Assembly: GCA_964392415.1 (NCBI GenBank)
Contig: CAYMPL010000081.1
Location: forward strand, 1-6,772
Source of the DNA: CAYJMQ01 sp964392415
GTDB taxonomy: Bacteria > Bdellovibrionota > JACOXK01 > 2-02-FULL-40-11
DNA: 6,772 bases
Reading direction: 5' to 3'
This document shows, in pieces, positions 5,518-6,772 of the stretch; positions within the stretch are counted from its first letter, which is position 1, and every line of letters begins with the position of its first letter. Position numbers and translations under genes: made by a program. The notes under the pieces are model-generated. The model ran no database searches. It was not told where the DNA came from and was given only the letters and a program-made list of their open reading frames with translations.

Positions 5518-6772
5518 TCACTTTTGTTTTGGCGGATTGAGCCGGTTTAAATACGTTGCTTTATCATCTTTGTGCGTAAAGTGTTTGTCCATAAACTCCT
5601 CGCGTTCTTTTATTTTTTTGTCAAAGACGCGTCTGAAATCTCCATATTCCTTCATGATAGAGGGAGTCAAAAAGAGCAGAAGGTTTGTTTTCACCGACTC
5701 TTTGGCGGAGCTTTTGAAAAGCCATCCCAAAATCGGGATATCGCCCAGAAGCGGAACTTTGCTGCTTGTGTTATTCACGTTGTCTCTCAAAAGGCCGCCA
5801 ATGATCACCGTGTCATCATTCCTGACAAGAACCGTCGTTTTCATCGAACGCTTTGTCGAGGCAAATGTCTGCCCGGCGATATCTGTGGGCGGTTTTCGAT
5901 TTGAAATATCTTCGATTATCTGTTCGATTTCCAACCGGACAAGATCTGAGGTTTCGTTGATCTGCGGTTTGATTTTTAGCGTGAGGCCGATCGGCTCCCG
6001 GTTGATTGTTTGCTGCTGAAGCCCCGTTGACGTTATAGAGGTTGCGCCGACCGTTGGAATTTTTTCTGAGGCCTCAAAGTTAGATTCAACGTTATCCAGT
6101 GCAAGCATCTGCGGGGCTGACAGGAGATTCGCGTCAGCATCGACGGCAAGCGCGCGCACGAGGGCAGTGGCGTTTGGGATTTTTTTCTTCGTGCCGTCTG
6201 GCAATGTGATGTCGGTAGAACCTTGAGTGACAAAACCGAGGACACCGCTTCCGGCTCTCATGAGAAGTCTCGGGTCGAGAATAACATCGAGAGAGTGGGG
6301 GCTCGTCCCCGCAAATCCTCCGACAATGCCATCTTTGAATCCGGCGGCGGGGACACCGGCGGTATAGGAGACGCCGAGCTCCTGGTTTTTAGTAACGTTA
6401 ACCTCAAAAATATAGGCCTCCACATAAACCTGTTTTCGGGGGAGATCGAGTTTTTTAATGACTTCGGTCAAGGTCTGGAAATCTCTTAAAGAGGCTGTGA
6501 CGACGAGCGAGTTCGTCTCCTCATCGCCTGTAAGTTTAATTTCTCCTTCAAAATCTTCGCCCCCCACCGCAGGGGGTCCGCCAGGGAAAGTCGGTCTTGC
6601 GGCGGTCTTGCCGATGATTTTATTGAGTGTCTCTGACACCTTGTTGGCGGCGGAATTTTGAAGATAGTAGACGTGAATTTTCCCCCCCCCGCCCACCGGC
6701 ACATCGAGTCTTGTGATAAGATCTTTTAATTTTTGAATCCCTTCTTCATTGGCTTTGACAATGATCGAATTC
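5518..6772 (-). CDS. gspD: Type II secretion system secretin GspD, 5'-truncated by the window edge
   Basis: The secretin forms the outer-membrane channel through which the T2SS releases folded proteins. The frame stays open to the window edge, leaving 417 C-terminal residues; typical GspD is roughly 600-750, so the signal peptide and N0/N1 domains lie outside. Residues 1-24 look like the end of N2. Residues 31-125 are an N3-type domain (IHVYYLQNSAAN ... ETNSLVVTAS ... KQVYVEAYIFEV) with a Gly/Pro-rich loop at about 57-76. The secretin beta-barrel domain follows, with NLLSAPQMLALDN at 215-227, EPIGLTLKIKPQI at 259-271, VIIGGLLRD at 322-330 and VPLLGDIPILGWLF at 339-352, all characteristic of GspD. 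After LFLTPSIM (366-373) only about 44 charged residues remain, so no long enterobacterial-type pilotin-binding tail is evident. A GTG at 6702 lies inside N3 and is not the start. A G9 run at 6682-6690 is read in frame. The stop TGA lies 7 bp before gspE. Identification is very secure. Confidence 0.97.
   Translation of the reverse strand, partial: NSIIVKANEEGIQKLKDLITRLDVPVGGGGKIHVYYLQNSAANKVSETLNKIIGKTAARPTFPGGPPAVGGEDFEGEIKLTGDEETNSLVVTASLRDFQTLTEVIKKLDLPRKQVYVEAYIFEVNVTKNQELGVSYTAGVPAAGFKDGIVGGFAGTSPHSLDVILDPRLLMRAGSGVLGFVTQGSTDITLPDGTKKKIPNATALVRALAVDADANLLSAPQMLALDNVESNFEASEKIPTVGATSITSTGLQQQTINREPIGLTLKIKPQINETSDLVRLEIEQIIEDISNRKPPTDIAGQTFASTKRSMKTTVLVRNDDTVIIGGLLRDNVNNTSSKVPLLGDIPILGWLFKSSAKESVKTNLLLFLTPSIMKEYGDFRRVFDKKIKEREEFMDKHFTHKDDKATYLNRLNPPKQK

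Noticed and set aside
5103..5540. Plus-strand open frame of 145 codons antisense to the 5' end of gspE.
   Set aside because: It is fully covered by the conserved N-terminal domain of GspE and has no supporting ribosome binding site or protein motif.
5501..6019. Plus-strand open frame of 172 codons antisense to the 3' part of gspD.
   Set aside because: It is the complement of the conserved secretin domain, with Ser/Arg/Phe-rich low-information protein typical of antisense shadows and no recognisable family.
5518..6702. Apparent complete gspD gene starting at GTG 6702.
   Set aside because: The frame continues upstream to the window edge with secretin-like sequence (a typical end of an N2 domain), so the GTG is an internal valine and the gene is truncated by the window.
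6767..6772. The window ends exactly on an EcoRI site (GAATTC), which might mark a clone or fragment end.
   Set aside because: Further GAATTC sites occur inside the window (near 1175, 2750 and 3779), so it is not a complete EcoRI fragment; a chance boundary or a partial digest cannot be told apart.

Overview
The window is one uninterrupted stretch of a type II secretion system (T2SS, general secretory pathway) operon, read entirely from the minus strand. Transcription runs from high to low coordinates in the canonical order gspD-E-F-G-H-I-J-K. gspD (outer-membrane secretin) is cut at the right edge and lacks its 5' part. gspK (tip pseudopilin) is cut at the left edge and lacks its 3' part. The six genes between them look complete and intact. 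There is no gene-free stretch over 300 bases: the largest gap between genes is 19 bp. No RNA genes, mobile elements, CRISPR arrays, terminators or internal promoters could be supported.

Layout in transcription order: gspD 6772-5518 (partial), 7 bp gap, gspE 5510-3816 (secretion ATPase), 5 bp gap, gspF 3810-2590 (inner-membrane platform), 19 bp gap, gspG 2570-2136 (major pseudopilin), 11 bp overlap, gspH 2146-1574, 29 bp overlap, gspI 1602-1069, 4 bp ATGA overlap, gspJ 1072-332, 4 bp ATGA overlap, gspK 335-1 (partial). GspE powers assembly of a GspG pseudopilus on the GspF platform. GspH, I, J and K form its tip complex, and folded exoproteins leave through the GspD channel. gspC would be expected upstream and gspL/M/N downstream, but neither region is in the window.

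The host is a Gram-negative (diderm) bacterium, because a secretin is encoded. Moderate GC content, many Lys/Glu residues, a GspE with a long N-terminal MshEN-type domain and the D-to-K order fit a deltaproteobacterium-like or related lineage (Myxococcota, Bdellovibrionota, Desulfobacterota, Nitrospirota/Nitrospinota). This is a weak inference from sequence style, not a phylogenetic result.

I did not find a new system; this is a recognisable T2SS. The most interesting detail is the N-terminus of GspE. It holds two 24-residue motifs separated by 5 residues that closely match the cyclic-di-GMP-binding MshEN pattern, suggesting that secretion here may be controlled by c-di-GMP. Lesser points are a low-complexity acidic insert in GspI, a charged Pro/Glu/Lys tail on GspJ, a G9 tract in gspD and an A9 tract in gspF, Met instead of Phe at mature position 1 of three pseudopilins, and a reduced acidic loop in GspG.
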